From Epichloe hybrida (lineage: Eukaryota > Ascomycota > Sordariomycetes > Hypocreales > Clavicipitaceae): DNA of 64,000 nt. The notes under the pieces were generated by a model. That model saw only the letters and a program-made list of their open reading frames with translations. It did not search any database and was not told where the DNA came from. The stretch lies in the NCBI GenBank assembly GCA_019022495.1, contig JAFEKR010000005.1:3224001-3288000 (forward strand). Direction: 5' to 3'. Position numbers and translations under genes: made by a program. The first letter of the stretch is position 1. The number at the start of each line of letters is the position of its first letter. Shown piece by piece: positions 1 to 13,200 of this stretch.

Positions 1-994
1 TAGTTTTCTTTCACTTTTTAGGAGCGTTATTACTTTAATAAAATTAGAAGATCATAAAAACAGGGAAAACATAATAAAAGAAGAATAGTAAAAGTAATAA
101 TAGGAATAAATTAATAGGGATAAAGAAAGTAATAGAAGTACTAAAAGTAGCTAAAAGTAATAAGAAAAATAATAAGGAATTAATAGGAATTACCCTTCCT
201 ATTTTTTAGGAAAAGGAAGGAGGGAGGTAATCTCTCTTTCTTACTAATAAGCATAGGGCAAATAGCACTAATAATAAAGGGGGCAAAAAACAAGCTATAG
301 ATGCTTATACAAACAGATTAAAGGTCTATTGGATAAAGGGAATATTTATAGAGAAGTTATAGATATATTAGCTAGCTTAGCTAAGGTTATTTAACGTTAG
401 GTTTAAAATAAATGCCTTACGGTAATAGATTTAGTTATTTAGTTAGTTTTCTTATAATAGATAATAGAATTAACAATTAACAACAATATCCTAGATAGAT
501 ATAACAAAGTTATATCCCTAAGCCTAAGGGTTAATAGATTAATTCCTTAGAAGTCTAATAAGCCTATAACTAGGATTCTAGTCTCTCTTCCTTTAGCATA
601 CTTATGTAGTTATGCCTCTCTACCATAATAACTATTATAGTATAACAAGGGGTAGTAGTAGTAGTATCTATAGAAATATCTTTTCTTATAATACCTAGCT
701 TATCTATAGTTATAAAGTTAATTACTAATTAGTGTTAGTTACACTAAGGTGCTTACGTAGGTAATAGGATAATCCTATAATATTAAAGTTAATAATAGAT
801 AGATTCTAGCTAGGAAAAGGGGAAGAAAAGAGGGAAAGTCTAGATGCTAGGAAAGTAAGCGAAACACGTGTGTGGGGCAAAAGAGGGGGTGGCGAATTAG
901 TGCAGCTAATCGCATCGCGTGCATCGCGCCAGACCCACAATTCAGTCCGGTCTTTGGCCACGATTAAACCAATGAAGATCCGAAGGAATTAACA
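1..994 (-). mobile_element. Copia-A3, 5' part of a minus-strand Ty1/Copia element
   Basis: This is the 5' LTR plus leader and gag start of a minus-strand Copia-A element whose body lies left of the window. Its leader (1-732) matches the Copia-A1 leader (29,820-31,417 plus 37,798-38,362) in order and orientation, and its LTR (733-994) matches the other Copia-A LTRs. The sequence next to the LTR on the minus strand reads CTAATTAGTAATTAACTT, a mutated form of the motif beside every Copia LTR here. The target duplication should be GTAAG (995-999), with its partner outside the window. No open frame survives. Confidence 0.85.
733..994 (-). repeat. 5' LTR of Copia-A3
   Basis: On the plus strand it starts TGTTAGTTAC and ends GGAATTAACA, giving the usual TG...CA ends. 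At 262 bp it is 5 bp longer than the four other Copia-A LTRs in the window (257 bp each). It keeps the GC-richer block around 880-960 seen in the other copies. Confidence 0.88.
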
Positions 995-1534
995 GTAAGA
1001 TTAAAGGGCTTTTCTTAAACTTAAAGTAGCTTATATATAAATAATATATATAGCTATAGTTTTTTAAGTAAATAAACTTATTTTTTATAGTAAAGAGCTT
1101 AGGAATAATAAGAGTAATAATATAAGGAAACTAAAGGTATAATAGAATTTAAAAAGTAATTCCTAAAGTTAAGGGGGGAAAAAGTATATAATATAGTAAG
1201 AAGCTATAAGTAATTTAAAGGTAAAGGTAAGCTACTAGTTATTATTATTTTAATATTAGCTACTACCTAGTAAGTAACTATATACTAGCTAGTAAAGGCT
1301 ATTTAAAAGCCTAGCTATAAGTAAGGGGATAATTATAAGGCTTACTTATAATACTAGTGCGCTAGCACACTACCTAGTAAGTATACCATACCCTAGGGCT
1401 AGGTTTACATAATACTAGCAAGCTACTAGCTATAAGCTAGTGACTTACACGCATAACACACTTAGACCTAGTAAGCTTTAGTCAATATACAAACGCCCCT
1501 ATACCTCTTGCCTAGCTATCCCTTTGTTCTCACA
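995..1534. other. Unassigned AT-rich segment between Copia-A3 and Copia-B2
   Basis: This 540-bp stretch matches none of the other elements in the window. On the minus strand it begins at 1,534 with TGTGAGAACAAAGG, which looks like an LTR start, exactly where the Copia-B2 pol sequence stops matching Copia-B1. It may be one end of a further retroelement that was inserted into Copia-B2 and was itself hit by Copia-A3. It has a near-palindrome, AGTGCGCTAGCACACT (1,356-1,371), and several repeats of CTAGTAAG. No coding signal was seen. Confidence 0.4.
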
Positions 1535-4500
1535 GCTTTATATAACTCTTTTACTCTTTATTAAGCTAAAGTATATAATATTACCTTTAATTATAAATTT
1601 ACTATTAGTGTAGTCTTTATTAGCTAGGATAAGTATATATCCTAGTTATAAGAATAAGTCCTAGTTATTAGTAAATAATCTATTTATAAAGGCAAAGAGC
1701 TTTACTTTCTTAAGGTCTATTAGGATAAATATTAGGCCTCTTTCTAGGTAATTTATTTACTACTTTAGATAGTAATTAAAGGCTTTTATATCTTCTAGGG
1801 TTAGCTCTTAGTGCTATGTGGTAATAAATAGATTAAAGCAAGCCTTTAGTTAGTATATTAAGGTAATGTAAGCGCCTTAGGCCCTTTGCTTAACGTATTT
1901 ACGCTTTAATTTAATTATTAGGACTAATTCTAACTTATTACTCTGCCCCTTTTACTATATCTTAATAGTATTATTCTCTAGTATAATAATACCTCTATTA
2001 AATATAAGGGGATTATCCTAGGTTAGGAATTGCTTTAGCTTTGCGTTAAAGCCTATAGTAACTAGTTAAGTCTTTTCCTTCTTAGAGAACTTCTTATCTA
2101 ATAGGCTAAGAGTATTATTAGTTTATATTCTAATATATATAAAGTTAGGGCTTTTCTTTATAGTTATAAGTAAGTAAGGATTATATATAAAGGTTTCTAT
2201 CTAGAGTTTCTCTTTGTAATACTTATAATATATAACCTATTAATATATTCTAGCCTTTATAAGTCTATAAAGGGGCTTTATAACTCTTAGAATTATGCTA
2301 GGCAAGTAAAGGTGCTATATCTAAATTAGTAAGTGCGCTAGGATTAGCTACTCCAGTAATATATAGGCCTATATATACGCCTAATAGATATTATATAGCT
2401 AGATAAGGAATTTCCTTAATCTTACTAATAGGGCTATTATAAGAATAAGGCATTAGCTTACTTATTAAATTATTAGGGCTTATATAAGAATAGCTTATTT
2501 CCTTTATCCTTATATTCTTAGATTATAAGGCATAACTTTTTATAGGGTTTTATTATCTTACCTTTAATCTTATTAATAATTTAGGAATTAAAGATTTAAA
2601 TCCTACTATACTTCTCTTTATTAAATATAATAAATTTAAATATACCTTACTTAATTAGGGTATTAGTCTCTGCTTTTATTAATAGTTTAAAAGGTTTACC
2701 TAGAGTCTTAATAATTCCTTTCTTATATAGCTTAATTATAAGGGCTAAGTTACTATACTCCTTTACTAATAGGAAGGTATTAGTCTCTTAAGGTATTATA
2801 AGAGAGTTCTTTTAAGGCCTTCTATACCTACGCTTTAGTAGTATTACTAGTACTATATTCTTATCTTAGGCCTCTTACCTTTCCTTCTTTTTCTTTTTAC
2901 TAGGCTTTATTACTTTCTTTACACTAGGATTATTATAGTAAGGCTTAATAGAGGTTAACTTAAAGGTCTTTAGGCCTCTAGGTATATTAAGTATATAGCT
3001 CTCTCTAGTTATTACTAGGAGCTTATATAAGCTTACCTATCCCTTACTTTCTTACTAGACTTAAATCTTTAATTTAAGTAGTAAACTAAGGGTCTTTAAG
3101 GTATCTAGGCTATTATGTTTAGTAAGGGCCTTATTAACCTTTCTAATAATATAAAGCTTCTTAATCTCTTTAGTAGCCTTCTATACTATAATTATATATT
3201 ATATAATATTAGGTAATAGTAAGGACTTATTTATTATATATAAGTAAGCTTTAAAGATAAGAAGGGTTAGGATAAGGCTATTAAGGCCTATAGTGTTATT
3301 TAGGGCCTTTATTACTATTTATAGGGTAGTAGGTTTAGGTATTATAAGATATTTACGCTTAATTATATTATAAGCCCTTTAGAGTAGCCTATAATACCTT
3401 TTAACCTTCCTAATACTATAGTATACTTTAATAAGGACTTCCTTAATTAAGATTAATATTAAAGCTATAAATTATCTAAATTTATTACTATAGAAGTTTA
3501 TTCTAGTATTTATAATAATAAAATCTAGAGGGCCTAGATAAGTATTAATCTAGTATATCTAGAGGGCTTCCTAGGTTATTTTTATAAAGATATTATTAAG
3601 GAATTTTACTATATTAAATACTATAGCTATATTTATAGCATAAAGTATAGGATAGTTACTATTAAGATAGAAAATATTTACTATTACTTTATAGTTAAAG
3701 CTATACTTATTCTTAAGGGTAAATTTAAAGTAATTAGGGCTATTTATATATATCTAGCATTAGTAGTAAAGTCTTATTAGCTCCTTAATAGCCTTAATAT
3801 TAATATTATACCCTAATTTATAAAGAACCTTATATAGTTATTAAATTAATAAATACCTAAAGTAGTAATATAATTACTATAGCTTACCTTTTATAAGGTA
3901 ACTCTAAGTAACTACTTCTTCTTTCTATATAAGTAGTATCTAAGCGTGCCCTTACTTATAAATAATAGGGACTTTAATATTTCCTTATTATAGTGTGTTT
4001 TTAGAGATATTTAAGTTAATTTATAGATAATTTATATTATTAAGAGATAAGAGAAATAGAGTGTTTATTAGTATAACCTAAAAGAGAATATCCCTAAAGG
4101 GAGTAGGTATATTAGCTACTTTAAGTATAATAATTAGTTCTCCTACGCTAAATCTAACTAATGCCTTTTTTACCTTTAATTTATTAAGTTATAGTTTAGG
4201 TATTTAATATTATAAAGTAAGGAATTAAGGGTGCCTTACTATAGAGAATTTTGTAGCTCCTATATTAGGTATAATCCCTTAGAATATTATATAGGAATAG
4301 TGATTTTCTAGTATAAACATTACTAGAGCTTTACTTAAGAGTTCTTACTTAAAGGGGTTTTCTTTACTTAGACTATAATAAACTACTTAATTTATTAGGA
4401 ATTAAACTATCCTTTTACTATTAAGTTACGTTTTATAATTAAAGAAGCTTATAGGTACTAGCCTATTTATACTATTAGGGCTATTATTAAATCTAATGCT

Positions 4501-4636
4501 TTTTATATATTAAGCGATTTTATTATTAATAAGGGATTAAGGCTTATGTTCTCCTTTATACTATATAAGGAATAAACTATATAAGTTATTAGCTAGATTT
4601 ATAAGGTAGTAGTTCTTAAAGTATTAATACGCTTTC
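1535..4636 (-). mobile_element. Copia-B2, pol portion (part 1 of 2)
   Basis: This is the 3' half of a minus-strand Copia element homologous to Copia-B1 (22,455-29,252), truncated inside the RNase H region at 1,535. The reverse transcriptase dyad lies at 2,114-2,122 on the minus strand and reads Thr-Asn-Asn instead of the family's Thr-Asp-Asp. RNase H lies left of it, integrase right of it. The element is cut at 4,636 by Gypsy-1 (CTTTC at 4,632-4,636 and 40,097-40,101) and resumes at 40,102. About 5.6 kb of an expected 6.8 kb remains. It is heavily mutated, with no long open frame. Confidence 0.82.
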
Positions 4637-4872
4637 TATTATAGACTTAAGCTATAAGCTTAGGTTAAGTCTAGCTTCGGAAAGTCTCCGGAAAGTATAC
4701 ATACTTAGTGCAGCTAGGTTAGGGCTTTACACAGACTATACACAGACCACACACAAGGGGCTATATATCTAGATGCTATGTAACCACTAGTATAATTTCT
4801 TTCTTCTTCTATAAGAATAATATTCTTATTCTAAATACTTATATATAGTAGCTATAAGGCTAGTTTATAATA
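4637..4872 (+). repeat. 5' LTR of Gypsy-1
   Basis: This 236-bp LTR pairs with 39,861-40,096 and is homologous to the Gypsy-2 LTRs. It opens with TATTATAGAC, where the less mutated Gypsy-2 LTR has TGTTATGGAC, so G-to-A changes are visible. CTTTC lies directly before it (4,632-4,636) and directly after the partner LTR. Confidence 0.9.
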
Positions 4873-4889
4873 TATATTATTCTTTACTA

Positions 4890-7800
4890 TAGAAATAACC
4901 TAGCTAGAGAATACACTACTATTACTAAATATAATAAATACTAATAAGTTAGCACTCCTATAATAATAAGTATAAGAGTAAGTAGCATAAATTTAGTACT
5001 TAGCTAATTTATAAAATATAGTACTTATACTAACCTAGATTAAGTAAAAACCCTTACTTATAAGCCCCCCCTTTAATAATAATAAGGTCCTATTTATAGC
5101 TTAGAAAGGCCTTATAACTTATAAGCTACTAGTAAATAAGGAGTTTATTAGTAATAATTAGAATTAATAGTGCTTTATTTACTAGAACCTATTACCTAAG
5201 GTCTAAGTATAAGTTATACCTTTCTTTAAGAAAGGCTATTTAGAGAACTTTTATTTATCTAGACTTCTAGACTATTTAGGGGAGATATTTAATAACCCTT
5301 ATTACTAGGAAATAGTAATTATAAAACTTAAGTAGTTAATATAATAATAAAATAAGAGGTTTAGTAACTTCTATATTTACTTTAAATAGAAGCTAGCCTT
5401 AGCTAGGGGGCTTAGGTAAGTAAACTTAGTAAAGTTATTTAAGTTATATATAGCGCTTAATAAGTAAATAAGGGACTATAGTATTAGGTAGGATATACCT
5501 TAGGCTAATTATATAGTAGCTATAGCTTACTATTAAAGTATTATATTAGATATTAAGTCTTACTAACTAGAGAAAAAATACTATATATAAAAATAAGGTA
5601 ATCTAATACCTAACCTAATTAAAGCTAAGCTATAGGATAAGAATATACTAATAATAGATATTTACTTTATAGGCATAGTAGGAACCTAGTAAGGCTTTAG
5701 AAATCCTATAGGATACTAAAAGTTAGGTAATAAGAAGGGTAGTAAGTGTGCTAAGTAAGTTACTTAGGATATACTTAATATATACTATAATAAAGGGTAA
5801 TATTTATAATATAGCTTCTCTAAGCACTTTACTATAGTATACTTATTATATCCTATTATTTACCTATAAAAGAAGTCCTTTATTAATACTTATAATATAA
5901 AGGACATGCTTATTATTAACTTAGATAATAAGTCTATAAATTAATTAGGAAAAGAATAACCCTATTATTAAGTTATTTAATAAAGGATAAAAAAGGAAGT
6001 ATAAAGAGGCTTTATAGTATATAGTTATTACTAATAAGAACTTTAAGGAGATCTAGAGAAATATAGACTTAGCTTCCTTCTTAGTCCTTACTTTAATTAA
6101 TAAGACTACCTTTATAGATACTTAAGTTAATACTAGCTATAACTACTATATTACTATAAGTAAATACCTTATTTAAAAGCTTTAATTAGAATACCTCCCT
6201 TTTCTAACTAAAAGGTTAGTTTATATAGCTATTAATATAAAGTAAGGGGGAAAAGAGAGTTAGGAGAAATAATTATATATCTTATATATTATTTATTTTT
6301 AGTTAGATTTAGATAGATAGGAGATACTAATTATAGTATATATAATCCTAGGACTAATAAGGTAACTAATCCTAGGTACACTATAAATAAAATAAAATAA
6401 AATTAGTCTAGATATAGTGTAATAATAGGTATGTATAGGATTAGCTAATAGGCTACTTATATAGGCTATAGCTAATAGAAAGGTTAACTAACCTATAGTA
6501 TTTATTCTAGGTTTAATATTGATAGGAATAGTATAATAGGTAAAGAGATAGAAGGAGAATATCTAGCTTTATACTATAAGCCTAAGGGAAATTATATTTA
6601 TCTTATAAATTAATATAACCCTAAAGCTTATAAAGGAGGAGTTTCTAGCTTTCTTACTAGAGGCTTTATAAGACTTTAAAGACTTATTTTTAGAGAGTAA
6701 GGTAAGTGCCTTACTACTATACTAAGGGAAGTTAGACTACTATATTTAGCTAAAATATAATATAAATAGAAATAAATCTAACTTACTATAGGCACCCTTA
6801 TATAATATACCTTAGGAGTATTTACTAGAAATCTAGAAGTAAGTAATAAACTTAATAAATAAGGGTTAGATTTAAGTAAGCTTCTTATTAGTAGTAGCCC
6901 TAGTATTACTAGTAAAGAAGCCTAGTAGGGGTTAGAGGTTTTACGTAAACTATTACGTAAACTATTACGTACTTAATAAGATTATAGAATAAGACTATTA
7001 CTTACTATTACTTATAAAGAAAATATTATATTCCTTAGCTAAGGTAAAGTAGTTTATAAAGCTAGATATATAATTAGTGTTTTACTATATATATATTACT
7101 AAGGGTAAGGAATACTAGACTACATTTTAGATAAGGTTTAGCTTATTTAAATAGCTAGTATACCCCTTTAGGTTAGTAAGTATGCTAGTAACTTTCTAGA
7201 GATATATTAATAGTATATTAAGTAGTATTCTTAGTAATTATATTACTATATATCTTAATAATATACTTATATACTTAGGTGGTTTATAAAAGGATTATAT
7301 ATAAAAGGTTTGTAGCGTGCTATCTAGACTATAATAAGCTAGTTTAAACCTAGATATTAAGAAGTATATCTATATAACTAAAGAAGTTAAGTACCTTAGG
7401 TTTATTATCTAAGTAAGGAAAGCTATTTATCTAGATAAGGAGAAGATTATAGTAATTTAGGATTAGGAGGCACTAACTAGGGTCTAGGGAGTCTATAGCT
7501 TTCTAGGTTTTACTAACTTCTATTATAACTTTATACTAAACTTCTTAGATATAGCAGGCCCCCTTATTAACTTAATAAAGAAAGGAGCCTTATTTTACTA
7601 GTTAGAGAAGTATAAAAAGGCTTTTAAGGTATTAAAGTTAGCTTTTATATTATACCTAATCCTAGCTTAGTAGGATCCTAAAAGGAATACTTTAGTAAAG
7701 GTAAATTACTTAGGAATAGCTTTAGGAGGGTACCTCTTCTAGTTTAGTAATAATAGTATTTTATATCTAGTAGCTTACTATTTAGCTTAATTATAGGTAG

Positions 7801-9790
7801 CTTAGTAAAATTATATAATTTATAATAAGGAGCTACTAGTAATTATCTCTTATCTAAAGGTATAGTTAGTAAAGCTATAGAGCGTAAGTAAGCTATTTAT
7901 AATACTAATAAACTATAAGAACCTTAAGTACTTTATAGCACTAAGGGAGATATTAGAATATTAGGTATAGTAAGCAGAGACTCTAGCACTTTTTAATTTC
8001 TACTTATATTATAAACTAGGCACTTAAGCGGAATATCTAGATATATTATTATAGTGTTATTTAGATAGGCTAGAAAGGGAAAGGGTAAAGGCACTAATTA
8101 TTTAGTTAGTAATAAGCCCTATTAAATTCTCCTTTAAGAAGGGATAGCTATATGTTTACCTTAAACCTATTATAGTAATAGATAGGACTTCCCTAAAGGG
8201 CGGCCTAGTTATATTAAGGAATTTGCTTACTAGTATATTAATATTTATAGATAAGTATCTTTAGTCTTTATAGGATTAGTTACTAGCTTAGGATAAAGCT
8301 TATAAGCTATAGAGGGATGTAGTAGTAATAGGGGCTAGGAAGTTTCTAGATATTACTAATACTAGAGAATAGATTATAGACTATTAGATTAGTATAAAGG
8401 GAGTACTTTAATTTTAGGGATGGATATAAATCCCTAAGTAGGAGCTACTAACTATAATATTAATATAGCGTATTTATAACTTACCCTTATTAGGTTACCT
8501 AGGCTAGAATATAACCTTTAAGGCGCTTTAAAGAGACTTCTATTAGGATAGTATATTATAGAATATAGCCTAATTTATATAGAATTACTACTATTATAAA
8601 GGGCAAAAGAGCTAGTAGCTATAATAAGGCTTATTAAAGCTAATTTCGCTACCTAACTAGTACTAGTTATAAATATCTATTAACTTTATAACTAACTTTC
8701 TAGCTTAAGCCTAGGATTACCTATAGTTCCTTATGGTTATTACTAACTAGCTTTTAAAGTATATTTAGTTAAAAGTAATAATATTAATAAAAGCTAAGGT
8801 ATATGTAAAATAATTTAAGCACTACTAGTAGTAATTTTATAGGTTCCTTATATAAATTATTATAGACTATAGATTAGATTAGCTTAGTAATTTTTAGACT
8901 AAGCTTTGTAATAAAGTTAGTATATAATAGTTGCTTTCTACCACACACTACCCCTAGATAGACAGTGGCATAGAAAGGGCTAACTAAGAGGTATAAGCTA
9001 TACTATATATAATGTTATTATTCTCTTAGTTTAAATAGTTAGATTACCTACTAGCCTACTAGCTAGCCTTAAATAATAGGGATTTATTAGTAACTAGAAT
9101 AAGTGTAAATATAGCACTTTATAGGTTTAATATAGCTATAATTTAGAACCTATTCCCTAGGGGGCTATTTACTATATTAGTAAAAGGAAGGGCTTAAGCC
9201 TTCCTATAATATTTAAAGAATAGTATAGATTTAATATAAGCTATAATAGCTTTTGTTTAGTAATATTAGTAGGAGGATATATATAGTAGCTATAGACTAG
9301 CGGAATAGTTCTAGGTTAGGGACTATATGTAGCTTAGCCTTTGTAATATTAAGATAAACTATCCCTATAAGAAGTTAGATTAGGTTATAGCTAAATATAA
9401 GGTACTTAAGGTTCCTATACCTTTAATAGTTAAATTAGATATTCTAAGGGGATTATATCCTATGTTTTATATTAACCTAGTCTAGCGTGCAGTGGATAAT
9501 CTATTACTAAGCTAAAGACTAGCTAATAAACGTCCGCTACTAGAACTTATTATAATAAATACTAATAATAATCTTATAAAGTATTAGGTAAAGGAAATCC
9601 TTATAGCTAAAAATACGCTAGGTAAGGGCTTAAATAGGAATATCTTAGTTAAATAGAAAGGCTATATATAGCTAATATAGGAGCTATTAGAGAGTATAAT
9701 ATATATAAAGGCACTTAACTAATTTAAATTATAATAGGGGGATATATAAATAAATAATAGCCCTAAAAGAGTATGTTTTAATTTAGCTAT
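4890..9790 (+). pseudogene. Gypsy-1 gag-pol with C-terminal chromodomain (RIP-degraded)
   Basis: The domains can be followed in order through many stop codons. A capsid-like gag lies at about 5,240-5,900. Reverse transcriptase lies at about 6,840-7,500, with its YLDD motif now YLNN (7,251-7,262). RNase H follows at 7,690-8,050, the integrase zinc-binding region at 8,480-8,610 and the integrase core at 8,690-9,000. A chromodomain lies at 9,560-9,730, recognisable by Leu-Val-Lys-Trp-Lys-Gly-Tyr. This order with a terminal chromodomain defines chromoviruses; the chromodomain is known to guide integration to methylated-histone heterochromatin. Asp-to-Asn changes and stops make it inactive. Exact ends of the former frame are uncertain. 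Confidence 0.82.
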
Positions 9791-10027
9791 AAAAACTTAA
9801 GGCACTTAGTTTAGTTCTAGTATATATATAATCTAGCGCTAAGTTTTTACTATAGTATAAAATATTTAGGAAGGGGGGGAGGTATTATTAGGGTTATTAA
9901 GCTATTAGCAAGTCTTAGTAATAGTATAAGCTAGCTTTATAATAGTTTTAGCTATTTATTAGACTTAGGTATTACTTACCTCCTAGGTAAAGATAGACTA
10001 GGCTAAGTTATTATTTATAGTTCTTAT

Positions 10028-10284
10028 TGTTAGATTCACCAAGGTCCTGCGCAGGTAATAAATCCCGTATAATTTGAAGTCAATAATAAATAGTTAGCTA
10101 GCTAGGAAAGAGGGAAAAGAGAGGGAAAGTCTAGATGCTAGGAAAGTAGGCGAAATCCGTATGTAGGGCAAAAGAGGGGGTGGCGAATTAATACAGCCAA
10201 TTATATCGCGTGTATCGCGCCGGACCCATAATTAGTCTAGTCTTTAGCTACGATTGAACTAATGAAGATCTAAAGGAATTAACA
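10028..10284 (-). repeat. 3' LTR of Copia-A1
   Basis: It is 257 bp, from TGTTAGATTC to GGAATTAACA on the plus strand, and pairs with 38,363-38,619. CTTAT precedes it (10,023-10,027) and follows the partner LTR. Confidence 0.92.
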
Positions 10285-13200
10285 CTAGTAATCTCTCTTT
10301 TTCCTTCGTAGCTAAAGAGCTTAAAAACATAATAAAAATTAGATTAAAGGAAAGTGTACACTAGTAAATCCCTTAACAGGAATTCGCTACTTTAATTAGC
10401 TATTATAGCATTAGTTAATTAAATTAATCTATTAGTCCTTGCCTAAGCTCCTATCCCTTAATATCATAGGTCTCTTTACCTATCCTTTAACATAAATCAT
10501 TAATTTATTCAAGTTAATTAAAGAGGAAAGTAATAAATTTGGTAATGCTTTTATTATTACATCCGCTAGATTATTGTTACTATTAATCTATCTAACTTTG
10601 TAGATCTTGTGCCTTTTATATAATTAATAAAGAGCTATAATATTAATTATTAGTCTCTTCTCCTTTGTAGTTCCTAGCTTTATAAGGTATTTATATAATA
10701 AAAAAGAGTTAGTATAGAGAATCATAGGAATTTAAGGTATTTTTAATTAATCTGTAATCTAATGTAAAGTCGTGGAAATCGCGTAGGCAATATCTGCGCC
10801 TTAAACTATACTATATAACTCGGAGGTAAGCGCGCTATAAGTGACTCTCTTACTCTTTATTAAGCTATACGTAATAATATTACCTTTCATAATAAAGGTA
10901 TTGTTATCTTGCATTATCTTATTGCTAATTATAATTATATATCTAATCTATAAGCTTAAATCCTTATTATTAGTAAGTAATCTATTTACAAACACAAAGA
11001 GCTTTGCCTCTTTAAGAACTAAAGGGATATATTATAGTTTACGTTATTAATTCTTAATCTACTACTTAAGGTATTTATTAAGGCATATAATATCTTTAGT
11101 AAAGGGTTCTTAGTGTTAAGCTATGATTAATAGGTCGTAGGAAGCTTCTAGTTAATACATAGTTGTAATGTAGCTTCCTTAGGCTTGTTATTCTATGTAA
11201 TCTTGCTTTACTATTAGGGATTAAGGATTAACTTCCTTAATCTTCTAACTTTAGCCCTTCTAGGTTAAGATTAATAAATTATTAGTGTTTTAGGTTAAGA
11301 TATAATCATTAAAGATAAGGGGATTCTTAGCGGTTAATTATTGCTTTTCTTTAGCTATAAAATTAGCCTTCTAAAGCTTTTTCTCTTCTTTTTAGAAGAA
11401 GTTATTATTACTTAGCCTAATGTATTATTAGTTTACATTCTAATAATACTAAAGAGATTCTTATTATTTAGAGCTATAATTAATAAGCAGGGATCGTAAG
11501 TTAAAGTTATTATATTAAGGTTATCCCTATGGTAACGGAAGTACGTTGCCTACTAGTAGGTTCTAGCCTTTATAATCCTATAAAGAGGTCTAATTAATTT
11601 AATTACAGTCCCTTCCGGAAAGAGGTGTATAATCTGCTTTAGTAATCTTATAATAATTAGCCTTATTAGCATTATATGTGATTAAGTGTAGGCTTATGTA
11701 ATATCACGAATCTAAAGGTAAATGCCTTTTCTTTTTAATAATAGAGTAATAGCTACAATAAGTCATTAGCTTGCTTGTTATATTATTAGTAATTACGTTA
11801 GGATGAATTCCTTTCCTTTATTATTATAGCCTTATATAATAAGGCGGGATTTCTTATATAGCAAGTCTATTCCTTTACCTTTAATCTCTCTAACTATATA
11901 AGAATTAAAGATTTTATAACCTTTATGCTTTACTAGGTTATACTTAATAAATTTAAATATATTATAAGCTTATAAAGCGTTGATTTTAGCTTAATTAAAT
12001 TACTTAAAGGGTTTTCCTAGGGTTATAATCTTCCTTTCTTAGCGGAGTTAAAGAGCAAGGTTCTAATTAGCCTCTTCCTTTACTATAAAGAATACTATAC
12101 TTAGTATTCCTATAGCTATAGCCTTTTAAATAAATACCTCTTCTTAATCTTTATTAATAAGTATATAGAGTTAAACTAGGCTAGCGCTCTTCTTAAGATT
12201 ATAAGCTCTTTTTCTCCTTACTTTTATTCCTTTAGGGTAAGGTAATAAGTCTTTAACTTAATAGCTTCCCTTTAGGGCTACTTAGGCTTTATAAGCCTCT
12301 CCTTTAGACTTTTCTATACTTATAAATTAAACTATAAGGGCTTTTCTTAGTCTCCCTTATCTTCTCTTAGCTAGTGCCTATAGCTCTTTACTTTCTTCTA
12401 TTAGAGAATATCTTTTAGTAGTAGTAGTTAGTTATATAGTTACTTCTTTCTCTATATTACTAGGCTTTATCTCCTACTACTCTAGTTCCTTTATAATACA
12501 TAGGTTTTTATAATAAGGCTTTACTACTATAAAGCAAAACTTTACTAGGCTATAGGGTATATTAACTATATAAGTCTCTCTATTAGTAGTAAGTAGCTTA
12601 TAAGGGCTATGCTAGCTACCCTTCTCTTTTTATATATATATATTAGCCTATAAGGGTAGCTAATATATAGGCGCTATGTTAAGGCTATTCTAGGCTTTAA
12701 GGGCATTATAGACTTACTATAAAGCTAGATAATAGCGGACTTTATTAGTAGCTTTATAAATTACTTTAGTATATTAAATAACAGAGACGCTTAGTAGTAA
12801 CTTATTTATTATCTATAGGTAGCCTCTAAAGACTAGTAAGGTTAGAATAATACTATTTAGGCCTATAGAGTTATTAATAGCTTTAATAGCTATTTAAAGA
12901 TATTATTCTAGTGTAAGTTCCGTTCTAATTAAGTCTGTAATAATGTTATAGGCTTGGCGTAGAGGTTTGTAATATCTCTTAACCTTTCTAATGCTATTAT
13001 AAGCTTTAATTAGCATCTTATTAGTCTTAATTAATATTAATTAAGTATAATGCTTAAATTTAGTAGAAGCAAAGTTATTACTAGTATTATGGATAATCTA
13101 TTCTAGAGGTCTAAGATAAGTATTAATCTAATATTCGCGGATAGCGTCCTAGATATCTCTAGCCTTTTACTTCTTTAGATTAAGGAATTAGGCTACCTAG

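Larger units (their letters stand above)
4637..10027 (+). mobile_element. Gypsy-1 chromovirus (part 1 of 2: 5' LTR, gag, pol)
   Basis: This plus-strand Ty3/Gypsy LTR retrotransposon runs 4,637-40,096 and is interrupted at 10,028 by Copia-A1. Its ends are set by two 236-bp LTRs and the target duplication CTTTC. Removing the nested insert leaves 6,863 bp, against 6,853 bp for Gypsy-2. The Copia-A1 insertion duplicated CTTAT (10,023-10,027 and 38,620-38,624), and the sequence across that point matches unbroken Gypsy-2 (around 15,940 on the other strand). Gypsy-1 lies in Copia-B2, so it is younger than that element. Confidence 0.92.

Noticed and set aside
10841..11050. 69-codon plus-strand frame, hydrophobic
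   Set aside because: It is antisense to the RNase H part of Copia-A1; composition comes from AT-rich sequence.
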